A stretch of 29,774 nucleotides of DNA from the IMG/VR virus record IMGVR_UViG_3300030012_000076, positions 1-29,774 of that record. One strand, 5' to 3'. Below are positions 8,311-14,856 of the stretch, one piece after another (positions within the stretch are counted from its first letter, which is position 1; every line of letters starts with the position of its first letter). The notes under the pieces are model-generated. The model had not been told where the DNA came from. It saw nothing but the letters and a program-made list of their open reading frames with translations, and ran no database searches. A program made the position numbers and the translations under genes. This DNA comes from a virus.

Positions 8311-8702
8311 TATGCTAGGTCTCCTACAGCCACGGTATTAAATCTACAATCAGTACGAGTCCAACTACTATTGTAAGAAACGGCTCTTGCTTGAGTAGTT
8401 GTTTGACCACTTATACTGCCTTGAGTATTTCCATAGTTATCGTCTATAGCAACGTGGGCGTAATTAGCGTTTGAGAAAGCGTTACTCCAATTTGGTCTAG
8501 CATAACCTGTGTCATAATCTGTAACGCTTGAGACGTTAAAACTATCTCCAAGTGCGCCACCACTTAAATTATAATTTCCTACAAATCCTTTTACCATTCC
8601 CTGCTGTAACTGCATAGTCGCAGAGCCACCCTCGCTGGTAATCGTAATGTTGCCAGCCGCTGTGTTACCTCTTAGGTCATCTACTTTGAGTATGCTTGCC
8701 AT
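8310..8702 (-). CDS. Fibre-tip paralogue B2 (GDLA family)
   Basis: 130 residues from the ATG at 8702 (MASILKVDDLRGNTAAGNIT), chosen because it overlaps the previous stop as TAATG and follows GGAG ten bases upstream; an earlier in-frame start at 8732 would lie inside the upstream gene. Residues 16-40 (TAAGNIT, EGGSATMQLQQGMVKGF) match paralogue A2 (TAGSISV, EGNSTTTNLQQGLCK) better than any other copy. The core GDSFNVSSVTDYDTGYARPN and SNANYAH are followed by a variable beta region and VAVGDLA. Likely a receptor-contacting tip domain, by analogy within the set. Confidence 0.75.
   Translation of the reverse strand: MASILKVDDLRGNTAAGNITITSEGGSATMQLQQGMVKGFVGNYNLSGGALGDSFNVSSVTDYDTGYARPNWSNAFSNANYAHVAIDDNYGNTQGSISGQTTTQARAVSYNSSWTRTDCRFNTVAVGDLA
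8311..8324 (-). repeat. Junction repeat copy 2
   Basis: Minus strand GGAGACCTAGCATA followed by ATG of B3: same GDLA codons ending in TAA; GGAG is ten bases from the start. Confidence 0.8.
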
Positions 8703-9091
8703 TATGCTAGGTCTCCTAAAACAGCAATACATACATCTGAATCTACATAACCATTAGTGGCATGATTTAGAACTCCGATTCCAGTTCTACCACTTGTGTA
8801 TGCGTCTGGAACACCTGTCCAGTTAGTGACAAGTGTGTAACTACTATTATCGTTACAAGAACCTACAGAGGAATACGTTGCGCCGTTCATATTGTTTGTA
8901 AAATTAAAACCATACTGCCCTGTGCCATCATCCAAAACTGAACTGACGTTAAAACTGCCGTGTTGAGTAGTCGTTGAACCACCACTGCTATCCAATGATG
9001 ACCAAGCCTTCGCTGCACTCTGCTTCGTCAATCCAACAGGGCCAGTACCAGCCTTATCTGCAATAGTATCTACATTCAGTACACTGGTCAT
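8702..9091 (-). CDS. Fibre-tip paralogue B1 (GDLA family)
   Basis: 129 residues from the ATG at 9091 (MTSVLNVDTIADKAGTG); GGAG lies eight bases upstream, and the earlier in-frame start is a TTG at 9103 with no better signal. The N-terminal DTI...LTKQSAAKAW is shared with paralogue A1 (DTI...LTKQHAAKSW), as is FNFTNNM after the core HGSFNVSSVLDDGTGQYG. It ends VLGDLA. First of three tip genes following the MPYIG gene at 9088-9546, with a four-base ATGA overlap. Probable fibre tip; the region between core and C-terminus is the most divergent between copies. Confidence 0.75.
   Translation of the reverse strand: MTSVLNVDTIADKAGTGPVGLTKQSAAKAWSSLDSSGGSTTTQHGSFNVSSVLDDGTGQYGFNFTNNMNGATYSSVGSCNDNSSYTLVTNWTGVPDAYTSGRTGIGVLNHATNGYVDSDVCIAVLGDLA
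8703..8716 (-). repeat. Junction repeat copy 3
   Basis: Identical to copy 2, joining B1 to B2 (GGAGACCTAGCATA then ATG). Confidence 0.8.
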
Positions 9092-9546
9092 ACGATGCTC
9101 CAATACCCGTTAACAGTCACGGTTGCAGACTGTGTGATTGGCCCTGCACTCACGCCATTCTCATCTGCATCAATAGTGATGTCTGCGCTGATGGTCTGAC
9201 CGTTCAAACGGATGATGCTGTTGTTGCCCTTGAATGGGTAGCGTGTGTCTGATTCAGTTTTGGTGTACGAATTAGCAACAGAAAAGGTGTCGTATATGAC
9301 CATCTCAACCACGTCATTGAGGCTTGCCCCTGTGACCAAGACTACTGTTGTGCCTGTTGTAGCAGCATAGTCAGTCCCTGGTTTAAGCAAAACACCGTTC
9401 TGGTACACATCCATGTACAGACTGTCTTGATAGGTCAAGACTTTACTGTCAGCATCGCTGCCGCTAAAAGAGGTTTGCCCCGCAGTTGCCTGATAAACAA
9501 AGCGATTGCGAAAACCTACTGCTGGGGATTTACCTATGTATGGCAT
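9088..9546 (-). CDS. Module-B fibre head protein (MPYIG family)
   Basis: 152 residues. MPYIGKSPAVGFRNRFVYQA followed by GQTSFSGSD and VYQNGVLLKPGTDYAATTGT with TVVLVTGASLNDVVEMVIYD is the widespread phage fibre domain in which the strand pair ends in NGV-x-L-x7-DY-x7-GTTV. The C-terminus (IRLNGQTISADITIDADENG, then AGPITQSATVTVNG) is a small beta module shared with the paralogue at 12421-12870 (FRTNAQSLTSNTTILATENA, TGPFTVASGVTLTV). A strong AAGGAAG Shine-Dalgarno precedes the ATG. Probably joins the tip proteins encoded just downstream to the tail. Confidence 0.75.
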   Translation of the reverse strand: MPYIGKSPAVGFRNRFVYQATAGQTSFSGSDADSKVLTYQDSLYMDVYQNGVLLKPGTDYAATTGTTVVLVTGASLNDVVEMVIYDTFSVANSYTKTESDTRYPFKGNNSIIRLNGQTISADITIDADENGVSAGPITQSATVTVNGYWSIV

Positions 9547-9555
9547 TAGTCTTCC

Positions 9556-9876
9556 TTATGGTTTAGTAGGCCAAGTAACATCGTCTAATGAAGTAGCGGT
9601 CTTGGTTATATCTCTTAAATCTTGCCTATATTTTACTTGAGCAGATGACATAGTAAGGTCACTAGATGCCCACCAATCAGTTTCTGCAATAAGTCTATTA
9701 CGTTCTTCTCGTAGTAATCGCATAGGCTCTGCTTTTTTTAACTCATCTATTTTTGCATTAATTGCATCATTAGATGGCTGAGAAATATCTTTGCTATGCC
9801 ACTCAATTTCTGTGCCTCTAACAGTCCACTCAGCGGTTGGGGCTAATTGTACTAAGGCTGTGCCAATATCAGTCAT
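9556..9876 (-). CDS. Phage tail assembly chaperone-like protein
   Basis: 106 residues. The C-terminal half, LREERNRLIAETDWWASSDL followed by VKYRQDLRDITKTATSLDDV and TWPTKP, matches the R-x-x-RN-x-L-x-x-TDW...YRQ-x-LRD...WP-x-P pattern of the phage tail assembly chaperone family (Phage_tail_APC, as I recall it). Such proteins help fold or assemble fibre proteins and are usually encoded next to fibre genes, as here. The N-terminus (TALVQLAPTAEWTVRGTEIE) is a small beta segment. ATGA overlap with the preceding 150-residue gene, with GGAG upstream of the start. Whether it is part of the virion or only an assembly factor cannot be told. Confidence 0.75.
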   Translation of the reverse strand: MTDIGTALVQLAPTAEWTVRGTEIEWHSKDISQPSNDAINAKIDELKKAEPMRLLREERNRLIAETDWWASSDLTMSSAQVKYRQDLRDITKTATSLDDVTWPTKP

Positions 9877-10325
9877 CCAGCAATCTCCATAAGTGTAATT
9901 GTAAAATGACCATAAGAGGGATATGAAATGTAAGTAGTGTTGCTTGAGGAACCCACTTTTCCGTACACGGTATAAGTCGTTGCGCTTGTCGTGGCGGGGC
10001 TATCTAAAACTTGAGTTGTAGATGGTATGCGTAATTGATCGTTAACTGTATACATAAGTGCATTTGCTGTCCCAGTTCCTAAATTAGTTGAACCGCGATA
10101 AACAGTCACATGAGACTCCCCGCCCGAACCGCTAAGATACCAGCCTGGAATACTAACAAGACATAAAATTTTACTGCTAGTAGATGTTGGAGTTATAGCC
10201 TGCGAAAGACCCGTTGTTACAAAACTTGTGCTATTTGTATTAAAATCAGTTGTGATAAAATTACTAACAACTTGAAGCACAGAACCTTCTGGCAGACCCG
10301 CATCACGAATTTTAGTTAACGCCAT
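9873..10325 (-). CDS. Fibre protein with small beta tip domain
   Basis: 150 residues. N-terminal MALTKIRDAGLPEGSVLQVV is a short attachment segment frequent in marine phage fibres, followed by a beta domain (TSTSSKILCLVSIPGWYLSG, SHVTVYRGSTNLGTG, TYTVYGKVGSSSNTTYIS) ending HFTITLMEIA. The pattern 'SSKIL...V...R..T.LG...YTVYGK...HFTITLMEI' is that of a fibre tip I have seen repeatedly in such contigs. Its ATG follows GGAGTAAGTAG and its stop overlaps the chaperone-like gene, which probably assists its folding. Not a GDLA family member. Confidence 0.7.
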   Translation of the reverse strand: MALTKIRDAGLPEGSVLQVVSNFITTDFNTNSTSFVTTGLSQAITPTSTSSKILCLVSIPGWYLSGSGGESHVTVYRGSTNLGTGTANALMYTVNDQLRIPSTTQVLDSPATTSATTYTVYGKVGSSSNTTYISYPSYGHFTITLMEIAG

Positions 10326-10348
10326 CTACTTACTCCTCAACAAGGGAA

Positions 10349-10372
10349 GCCCCACGCATTATGCGTAAGGGC
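10349..10372 (-). other. Imperfect hairpin at end of 123-residue gene
   Basis: The minus strand reads GCCC-TT-ACGCAT-A-ATGCGT-G-GGGC across the stop codon of the upstream gene and into the 33-base gap before the next gene. Both arms pair with one small internal loop. There is no T run after it, so it is a poor intrinsic terminator; it may stabilise or process the mRNA, or be incidental. Confidence 0.3.
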
Positions 10373-10730
10373 TATCACCAAGTACACTTGTGTCCCAAGC
10401 TGCTTTTAGCTTTGCAATTGTATCTGCATTAGTAATCGCAGATGCTGCTGGGGCATCACGAAGGGCTTTCTTCTTATTTACAGAAGCGGTCTTTGCATCT
10501 GCATCATCAGCTTCAAGTGCCTTCATGTACACTACGTCTTCTGCTTCAAGCAGAGGTCCACGAACTTCACGGATCTTATCTTTAAAGATGACTTTGGCTG
10601 CGTCCATATCTTCTGATATGACTTTGCCACTCAATGACCATGCACCACGAAAGTGACGGTCAGAAGGAACGGTAGCTGTAGAAGCATCTATCTGATTCCC
10701 GTCCTTGTCTACGATGTATGTTGTTGCCAT
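10359..10730 (-). CDS. Tail fibre assembly-like protein with PxxRxFRxAW motif
   Basis: 123 residues. Residues 21-45, TVPSDRHFRGAWSLSGKVIS then EDMDAAK, carry the P-x-x-R-x-F-R-x-AW...I-x-x-DM-x-x-A pattern of a small phage family located beside fibre genes. Residues 46-110 are helical (FKDKIREVRGPLLEAEDVVY MKALE; VNKKKALRDAPA; TIAKLKAAWDTSVLG), with the L-RD and K-AW spacing typical of tail-assembly chaperones. A fibre-folding role is inferred from both. The gene follows the 159-residue gene by 11 bases, and an imperfect hairpin overlaps its stop. Confidence 0.65.
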   Translation of the reverse strand: MATTYIVDKDGNQIDASTATVPSDRHFRGAWSLSGKVISEDMDAAKVIFKDKIREVRGPLLEAEDVVYMKALEADDADAKTASVNKKKALRDAPAASAITNADTIAKLKAAWDTSVLGDSPYA

Positions 10731-10741
10731 TGGGTTTCTCC

Positions 10742-11221
10742 TTATGCGGCTACAGTTTTATCAGTGGCTAGGTCTTCACTAATCTTCCAAGCATTACGCC
10801 ACTCTCTTGTTGCCGGAAGCTGTTCTTTCTTGCATATTACCAGTTTTGGCTTATTACCGCTATCCCACTCACGCCACACATGTTGTGGGCAGTCTTTCAT
10901 TATGAGATATTCTAAGGCTTGCTCTTCTGTCATCGCCTCAACAGGCTCTGTGTTGTGCAACAGATAACCACGAGTATGTTTCTTAAAGTCGGGCTGCGCC
11001 TCATCCTTTGCAAGTTCCCAGTAAACTTGCACTGGCGGTAAGATGCCGCCCTGCAAAGCGCAAGCCATCCAGTTGGGGTCAGGTACAAGTATCTTAGCGC
11101 ACTCGTCTATGCTGTCTTCGTAGACCACACGGTAGTCTGACTGATAGGCTTCTAGGTTTTCTTTTGCCCAGCACAGTCTATCCCATAAGTGTGTGCCTTG
11201 AAATTCAGGTGTCTGCATCAT
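10742..11221 (-). CDS. Fibre-associated protein ending in a PxxRxxRxAW motif
   Basis: 159 residues. The N-terminal 100 residues (THLWDRLCWAKENLEAYQSD; DPNWMACALQGGILPPVQVY; PDFKKHTRGYLLHNT) form a globular Trp- and acid-rich domain that I do not recognise. The C-terminus KKEQLPATREWRNAWKISED repeats the P-x-x-R-x-F/W-R-x-AW motif found near the start of the next gene. Position after tip paralogue A3, with an ATGATG start overlapping that gene's TGA, suggests a fibre-folding partner or a fibre-head subunit. Function is not established. Confidence 0.65.
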   Translation of the reverse strand: MMQTPEFQGTHLWDRLCWAKENLEAYQSDYRVVYEDSIDECAKILVPDPNWMACALQGGILPPVQVYWELAKDEAQPDFKKHTRGYLLHNTEPVEAMTEEQALEYLIMKDCPQHVWREWDSGNKPKLVICKKEQLPATREWRNAWKISEDLATDKTVAA

Positions 11222-11595
11222 GCGAGGTCTCCGTGTACTAAAGTAGCATTAACGGCTCTATCCCGATACGTTCCACCAGAATCTGCAACCGTATATCTGT
11301 GTGTTGTTGTTGTGGATGCCGCCCTTGAGTTAGATGTTATAACACATTCATTGGCATCTTCGTTACCGGCACTTCCACCAATTACTTGTGTAGCCGCACT
11401 TAAAGCGTTGGAATATGTAACTGTTGTGTCACCCGTTCCATTATCTGTAATACTTGATACGTTAAAACTACTATTAAGAACATGAGATGCGTTATGTCGT
11501 TCCCAAACCTTCGCACTACCATTGACAACAAACTGCGTATCAAGCGACCCTGCGGTGCTGTGTTCTAGTTGGTCTGCTACAATCTTTCCAGCCAT
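11218..11595 (-). CDS. Fibre-tip paralogue A3 (GDLA family)
   Basis: 125 residues: MAGKIVADQLEHSTAGSL, then VVNGSAKVWERH, core NSSFNVSSITDNGTGDTTVT with YSNALSAATQ, and VHGDLA at the end. VxGSAKxW pairs it with B3. The segment between core and terminus (GNEDANECVITSNSRAASTT) is unlike the other copies, as expected for a receptor-contacting surface. The start overlaps the previous stop as TAATG; its GDLA codons carry the GGAG used by the 159-residue gene. Function as fibre tip is inference from the family context. Confidence 0.75.
   Translation of the reverse strand: MAGKIVADQLEHSTAGSLDTQFVVNGSAKVWERHNASHVLNSSFNVSSITDNGTGDTTVTYSNALSAATQVIGGSAGNEDANECVITSNSRAASTTTTHRYTVADSGGTYRDRAVNATLVHGDLA
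11219..11232 (-). repeat. Junction repeat copy 4
   Basis: Minus strand GGAGACCTCGCATG: CTC variant of the Leu codon; joins A3 to the 159-residue gene with an ATGATG start. Confidence 0.8.
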
Positions 11596-12056
11596 TATGC
11601 GAGGTCTCCTGCTACATTGTAGGTAACATTATCTTTATCCGCGTCCGAACCGCCATTTCTAAGACGAATTACAAAAGTTCCTGCTGCCACACTGTTAGAA
11701 GAACCATGACAGGTGCTACTTGAAACTGTATCCCAATCTGCTCCAATAGATAGCGAATAGTTTGCATTGCTCATGTCGTTGGCTATGGTTACGGTATAAT
11801 TTCCCAAACCGTTATCTGTAATGCTTGTTGTATTAAAGCTGTCATCTAGTGTAGTGTCAGACCCTTCAAAGTGACCCCAGCATTTACACAACCCCTGCTG
11901 AAGATTAGTTGTCGTACTATTGCCTTCACCCACAACAGAGATAGAACCAGCAGTTGTCTTGCCTGTTAACTTATCTGTCTTCAGACCACCATTATCCGTA
12001 ACCAAAGAGGCGTTGCCTGAGATGTCATTGATATTTGTTACTTCAATGGTACTCAT
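11595..12056 (-). CDS. Fibre-tip paralogue A2 (GDLA family)
   Basis: 153 residues, the longest of the six because of an extended N-terminus (MSTIEVTNINDISGNASLVT, then GGLKTDKLTGKTTAGSISVV). EGNSTTTNLQQGLCKCWGHF pairs it with B2. Core DDSFNTTSITDNGLGNYTVT and ANDMSNANYSL, then a variable stretch, and YNVAGDLA. Three cysteines (two in LCKCW, one in STCHGSS) are unusual for the set. ATG at 12056 overlaps the previous TGA (ATGA). Probable receptor-binding tip. Confidence 0.75.
   Translation of the reverse strand: MSTIEVTNINDISGNASLVTDNGGLKTDKLTGKTTAGSISVVGEGNSTTTNLQQGLCKCWGHFEGSDTTLDDSFNTTSITDNGLGNYTVTIANDMSNANYSLSIGADWDTVSSSTCHGSSNSVAAGTFVIRLRNGGSDADKDNVTYNVAGDLA
11596..11609 (-). repeat. Junction repeat copy 5
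   Basis: Minus strand GGAGACCTCGCATA then ATG of A3; CTC variant as in copy 4. Confidence 0.8.
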
Positions 12057-12424
12057 GCTAGGTCTCCATGAACCGTACTTATCATCAATTCTACATTTGT
12101 TAAAGAATTTGATTCGTAATGCCTTAAATGTCCTTTTGCGGCAGTGTTGTTTGACCCCGCTGCACTTCTATTAAAAGCGTCATTAGTACTTGTCGCATCA
12201 GAACAAAGCTGAATTGCAAAATTTCCACTATCCATATTGTTAGTAAAATTAGTTTCATATTTTCCTGTAGCTAAATCCGTTAAACTTGCCACGTTAAAAC
12301 TATCCCGTAATGCAATAGTTCCAGTGCCATCAAAATTAGCCCAAGACTTTGCAGCATGTTGTTTAGTTAACGTAGCCGCACCGCCACTGGTGTTCTGAAT
12401 TGTATCTGCTTTTAACGTACTCAT
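12053..12424 (-). CDS. Fibre-tip paralogue A1 (GDLA family)
   Basis: 123 residues: MSTLKADTIQNTSGGAATLT then KQHAAKSWANFDGTGTIALR, core RDSFNVASLTDLATGKYETN with FTNNMDSGNFA, and STVHGDLA. The DTI...LTKQxAAKxW N-terminus pairs it with B1. It is the first tip gene after the MPYIG gene of module A and starts inside that gene's last codons (ATGA-type overlap). Beta-sandwich fibre tip is inferred; nothing catalytic is present. Confidence 0.75.
   Translation of the reverse strand: MSTLKADTIQNTSGGAATLTKQHAAKSWANFDGTGTIALRDSFNVASLTDLATGKYETNFTNNMDSGNFAIQLCSDATSTNDAFNRSAAGSNNTAAKGHLRHYESNSLTNVELMISTVHGDLA
12054..12067 (-). repeat. Junction repeat copy 6
   Basis: Minus strand GGAGACCTAGCATG: joins A1 to A2, same arrangement as copy 1. 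Confidence 0.8.
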
Positions 12425-12870
12425 AGCGTCACCAATGTACCACCAGATTCAACGGTGAGTGTCACACCGCTGGCTACTGTAAATGGTCCTGTTACGTTAG
12501 CGTTCTCTGTTGCCAGAATGGTTGTATTGGATGTAAGAGATTGTGCGTTGGTACGAAACATACCACCCGCCTTAAAGTTTCCCTTGTTTTCTGCGGGGGG
12601 AACAATCGTGCCTGCTTGCGGGGCAAGATAATTTACAAAGATATTGCCTGTACCGGAGGACGGAGCGGCGGTAAATGTGAGAGTAGTTCCGTCTGGTATT
12701 GTATAAGCGGCTGTGTCTTGCACTACGCCATCAACAGACACTAACACATCTTGCACAGAAGATACTGTAGTGTTCAATGTAAACGTAGTGTCGCTACCGT
12801 CTCCATTAAACCTTTGTACAGCTTTGACGGCCTGATAAGACCCTGGAACTTTTTGACCTATATACGGCAT
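12421..12870 (-). CDS. Module-A fibre head protein (MPYIG family)
   Basis: 149 residues: MPYIGQKVPGSYQAVKAVQR then DGSDTTFTLNTTVSSVQDVL with VSVDGVVQDTAAYTIPDGTT and LTFTAAPSSGTGNIFVNYL. This is the common fibre domain with NGV/DGV hairpin, matching the gene at 9088-9546 in both halves. The C-terminus (FRTNAQSLTSNTTILATENA, then TGPFTVASGVTLTVESGG) is the shared small beta module. It precedes tip genes A1-A3, mirroring module B, so it probably links those tips to the virion. Confidence 0.75.
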   Translation of the reverse strand: MPYIGQKVPGSYQAVKAVQRFNGDGSDTTFTLNTTVSSVQDVLVSVDGVVQDTAAYTIPDGTTLTFTAAPSSGTGNIFVNYLAPQAGTIVPPAENKGNFKAGGMFRTNAQSLTSNTTILATENANVTGPFTVASGVTLTVESGGTLVTL

Positions 12871-12879
12871 TATCCATCC

Positions 12880-13206
12880 TTATGAGCTAATAGTATCTAC
12901 AACAGAAACCCAGACATCTGCGCTGCTTGCCGTATCGCTCTGCACTTTTAACACATCATTGTTTTGCATTACTATTTTTGCCCCGCCGTCTAATACTTGC
13001 AATGCTGATCCAACAGGTATAGGCGCATCTTTAATAATGTAGTAATCATTAGACCCATCGTTAATAAACACATCCATCAAGATTTGAGTGGTTGTTACAT
13101 TAGCAATGTTAATGCCTATTAGAGCATCATCAGAGTTTGCTGTACGCATAGTCACAGCAGCCGTGCCTACGTTTCGTGCTATGTTTCTTTCAAAATCCTG
13201 CGCCAT
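12880..13206 (-). CDS. Small virion structural protein
   Basis: 108 residues, beta-rich: NIARNVGTAAVTMRTANSDD, LIGINIANVTTTQILMDVFI, YYIIKDAPIPVGSALQVLDG, KIVMQNNDVLKVQSDTASSA. The IGxNxANxxxxQIxxDV...YxIKxAPIPxGSALxVLDG pattern is one I recall as a frequent small structural protein of marine phages next to fibre genes; its position in the particle is unknown. It lies between the 180-residue fibre gene and the module-A head gene with gaps of about ten bases on both sides. Confidence 0.65.
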   Translation of the reverse strand: MAQDFERNIARNVGTAAVTMRTANSDDALIGINIANVTTTQILMDVFINDGSNDYYIIKDAPIPVGSALQVLDGGAKIVMQNNDVLKVQSDTASSADVWVSVVDTISS

Positions 13207-13216
13207 AATTTACTCC

Positions 13217-13759
13217 TTAGAGGGCAATCGCCATAGCCACTGCGAAACCAGCCGTTGCTCCTGTAGCTGGCAAATTAGTTAACTGTGACCCATCAACTGC
13301 GGGTAGCCTAGCAGAACCGTCAAGTATAACGATCTTGTTTGCTGATGTGCCCGTGTCTATTCTTGCAACAGGCACTGTTCCAGAAGCTATGTTACTGCCA
13401 TTTAAAGCGGTCAACGCGCTACCGTTTGCTGCTACCAGATTACCACTAGCATCTAAAAAAGACATTTTCTCTGCTGGCAACGTGCAGAAGATGGTGCGAG
13501 TGCCTGAAGACCAGCTCACCGCGCTATCAGAATTACTAGACTGCAAAATTGTGGTACGAGCCAAGGTTGTACCAGATGCAGTATAAGTTCCAATGCCTAT
13601 CTCAAAGTCAGTTCCATCTGTACAAGCGTAGAAAGTAGTGTTTCCATCGCCTATTTGACTAAACGCTTCAAAACCAGTAAATGCCCCCGCAAGCGTATAA
13701 GTACCTGTGCCTGTGGTGGTGGTAGTTTCTTTTATTCGGTCTTTTATGACCAGTGCCAT
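13217..13759 (-). CDS. Tail fibre protein (KDRIKETTTTTGTGT family)
   Basis: 180 residues. MALVIKDRIKETTTTTGTGT, YTLAGAFTGFEAFSQIGDGN, then TDFEIGIGTYTASGTTLART with TILQSSNSDSAVSWSSGTRT is a highly typical N-terminal domain of marine phage fibres. The C-terminal half (NGSALTALNGSNIASGTVPV, then DGSARLPAVDGSQLTNLPA) is a low-complexity shaft with the 'DG-S-x-LTNLPA' repeat. A hydrophobic tail AGFAVAMAIAL ends the protein. The start overlaps the preceding stop. Role as a fibre is well supported by composition and neighbours. Confidence 0.75.
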   Translation of the reverse strand: MALVIKDRIKETTTTTGTGTYTLAGAFTGFEAFSQIGDGNTTFYACTDGTDFEIGIGTYTASGTTLARTTILQSSNSDSAVSWSSGTRTIFCTLPAEKMSFLDASGNLVAANGSALTALNGSNIASGTVPVARIDTGTSANKIVILDGSARLPAVDGSQLTNLPATGATAGFAVAMAIAL

Positions 13760-14187
13760 TACTTCAACTCAATAGTTAGGTTGTTTGTATTAATGCGAAA
13801 CACATCACCCGTTGCAATTGTTTTTGAAGCATCTAAAGCACCTACAAACAAGATGTTTCCAGAACTAGCTGCATCAACAATAAAAGCATGAGTAATAGTA
13901 TTACTGGTGCCCGTTGATGCTGGGAACTCAATATTAGCCGCATTCTTAATTGTTTGAGTGTCTCCTGAAGCAGACGTAAGTGTCCAGTTTGCCGCTGTAA
14001 CTTGCTGCCGCGCATATGAACCAAAGGTTGCTTCTGTTAAAGAACCAGCTTCTGCGTCAGAAACTGCTGTTGCCAAGCCAACATATATACTGTCGCCTGG
14101 TGTTGCGAATGAACCAGCATTATTCTTAAAAATAAAACCAAGTATTTTATTCTCAAGATAAGTGGTTGCTGCGTTACTTGTTGCCAT
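13759..14187 (-). CDS. Tail fibre-like structural protein (Gp80-like)
   Basis: 142 residues. N-terminus has a helix (AATTYLENKILGFIFKNN) followed by beta segments SIYVGLATAVSDAEAGSLTE, FGSYARQQVTAANWTLTSAS and NITHAFIVDAASSG-type strands ending VFRINTNNLTIELK. The pattern (L-x-x-x-IL...YVGL...YARQ-x-VT...NA-x-I-F-P...GN-x-LF-x-GAL...I-x-x-GD-x-F-x-I) is that of a small structural protein recalled as Gp80-like tail fibre family; the name is from memory. Located between the SU10-like adaptor and fibre genes. Likely the connection between tail hub and fibres. Confidence 0.65.
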   Translation of the reverse strand: MATSNAATTYLENKILGFIFKNNAGSFATPGDSIYVGLATAVSDAEAGSLTEATFGSYARQQVTAANWTLTSASGDTQTIKNAANIEFPASTGTSNTITHAFIVDAASSGNILFVGALDASKTIATGDVFRINTNNLTIELK

Positions 14188-14196
14188 TTGTTACTC

Positions 14197-14844
14197 CTAA
14201 GTCCTTGGCCTATCGGGTAAGCCCCTGCGATACGCATCTGAGTTTTCTCTAGCTTCTGCCAAGTCTTTCAAACGCTGAATTTCCTGTGCAAACCTTTGTT
14301 CGTACAGTTGCATCATATCTTGCTCACCTTTCATGTAAGTATACGCTTCTACAAGTGAGCCGTAAAGAAGAGCGTTAGGGGCGTTCTCGCTCAACCATGA
14401 TGTTCCTGAATCTGACCCCGCAGTTATGCTGGCAGGTCTGTAGTAATAGTGTAGCTCTACTGTGTAGTTACTGTCAGGTGTAGGGCCAACAATAAAGTTA
14501 TCTACGTCATAGACGCTGTAGTATTTTGGTCTGGCATTTGCACCTGTGTCTATAGAATACTGTTGAACAAAGTTTACATCTTTAAAATCTAAAAACACTT
14601 TATTCGATACTGTTGTGATTTGAAGAGAAAACGGCGCAAGGTAATCTGTAGGAACAGATAAGTATGGATCAGCATTTGACAGAGCAGACGTGGCGTTCTT
14701 ACGAAACAACTCAAGGTCAACAAGTGTGAAGATACGATCTTCTGCACCACGAATAAACACAGGCAGATTCGTGACAAAAGATGTCTCAGTGTTTTCTGCG
14801 AAGTCTTGAATAGCTTGTTTAAGTTGTGCGTATGTAAATGACAT
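14197..14844 (-). CDS. Head-tail adaptor protein, SU10-adaptor-like
   Basis: 215 residues. MSFTYAQLKQAIQDFAENTE, then FVTNLPVFIRGAEDRIFTLV and DLELFRKNATSAL are the N-terminal helices; PYLSVPTDYLAPFSLQI, VFLDFKDVNFVQQY, RPKYYSVYDVDNFIVGPTPD and YTVELHYYYRPASI form the central beta region; WLSENAPNALLYGSLVEAYT, then KGEQDMMQLYEQRFAQEIQR form C-terminal helices. This order matches the phage SU10-type adaptor family as I recall it, a ring below the portal of short-tailed phages. A second adaptor-like protein is encoded at 16086-16754, so two stacked rings are plausible. Confidence 0.75.
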   Translation of the reverse strand: MSFTYAQLKQAIQDFAENTETSFVTNLPVFIRGAEDRIFTLVDLELFRKNATSALSNADPYLSVPTDYLAPFSLQITTVSNKVFLDFKDVNFVQQYSIDTGANARPKYYSVYDVDNFIVGPTPDSNYTVELHYYYRPASITAGSDSGTSWLSENAPNALLYGSLVEAYTYMKGEQDMMQLYEQRFAQEIQRLKDLAEARENSDAYRRGLPDRPRT

Positions 14845-14856
14845 GTTACCTGCTCA

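Noticed and set aside
7933-12424. Diversity-generating retroelement acting on the fibre tips
   Set aside because: Variable tips suggest it, but no reverse transcriptase, template repeat with A-biased differences, or accessory gene is visible in the window.
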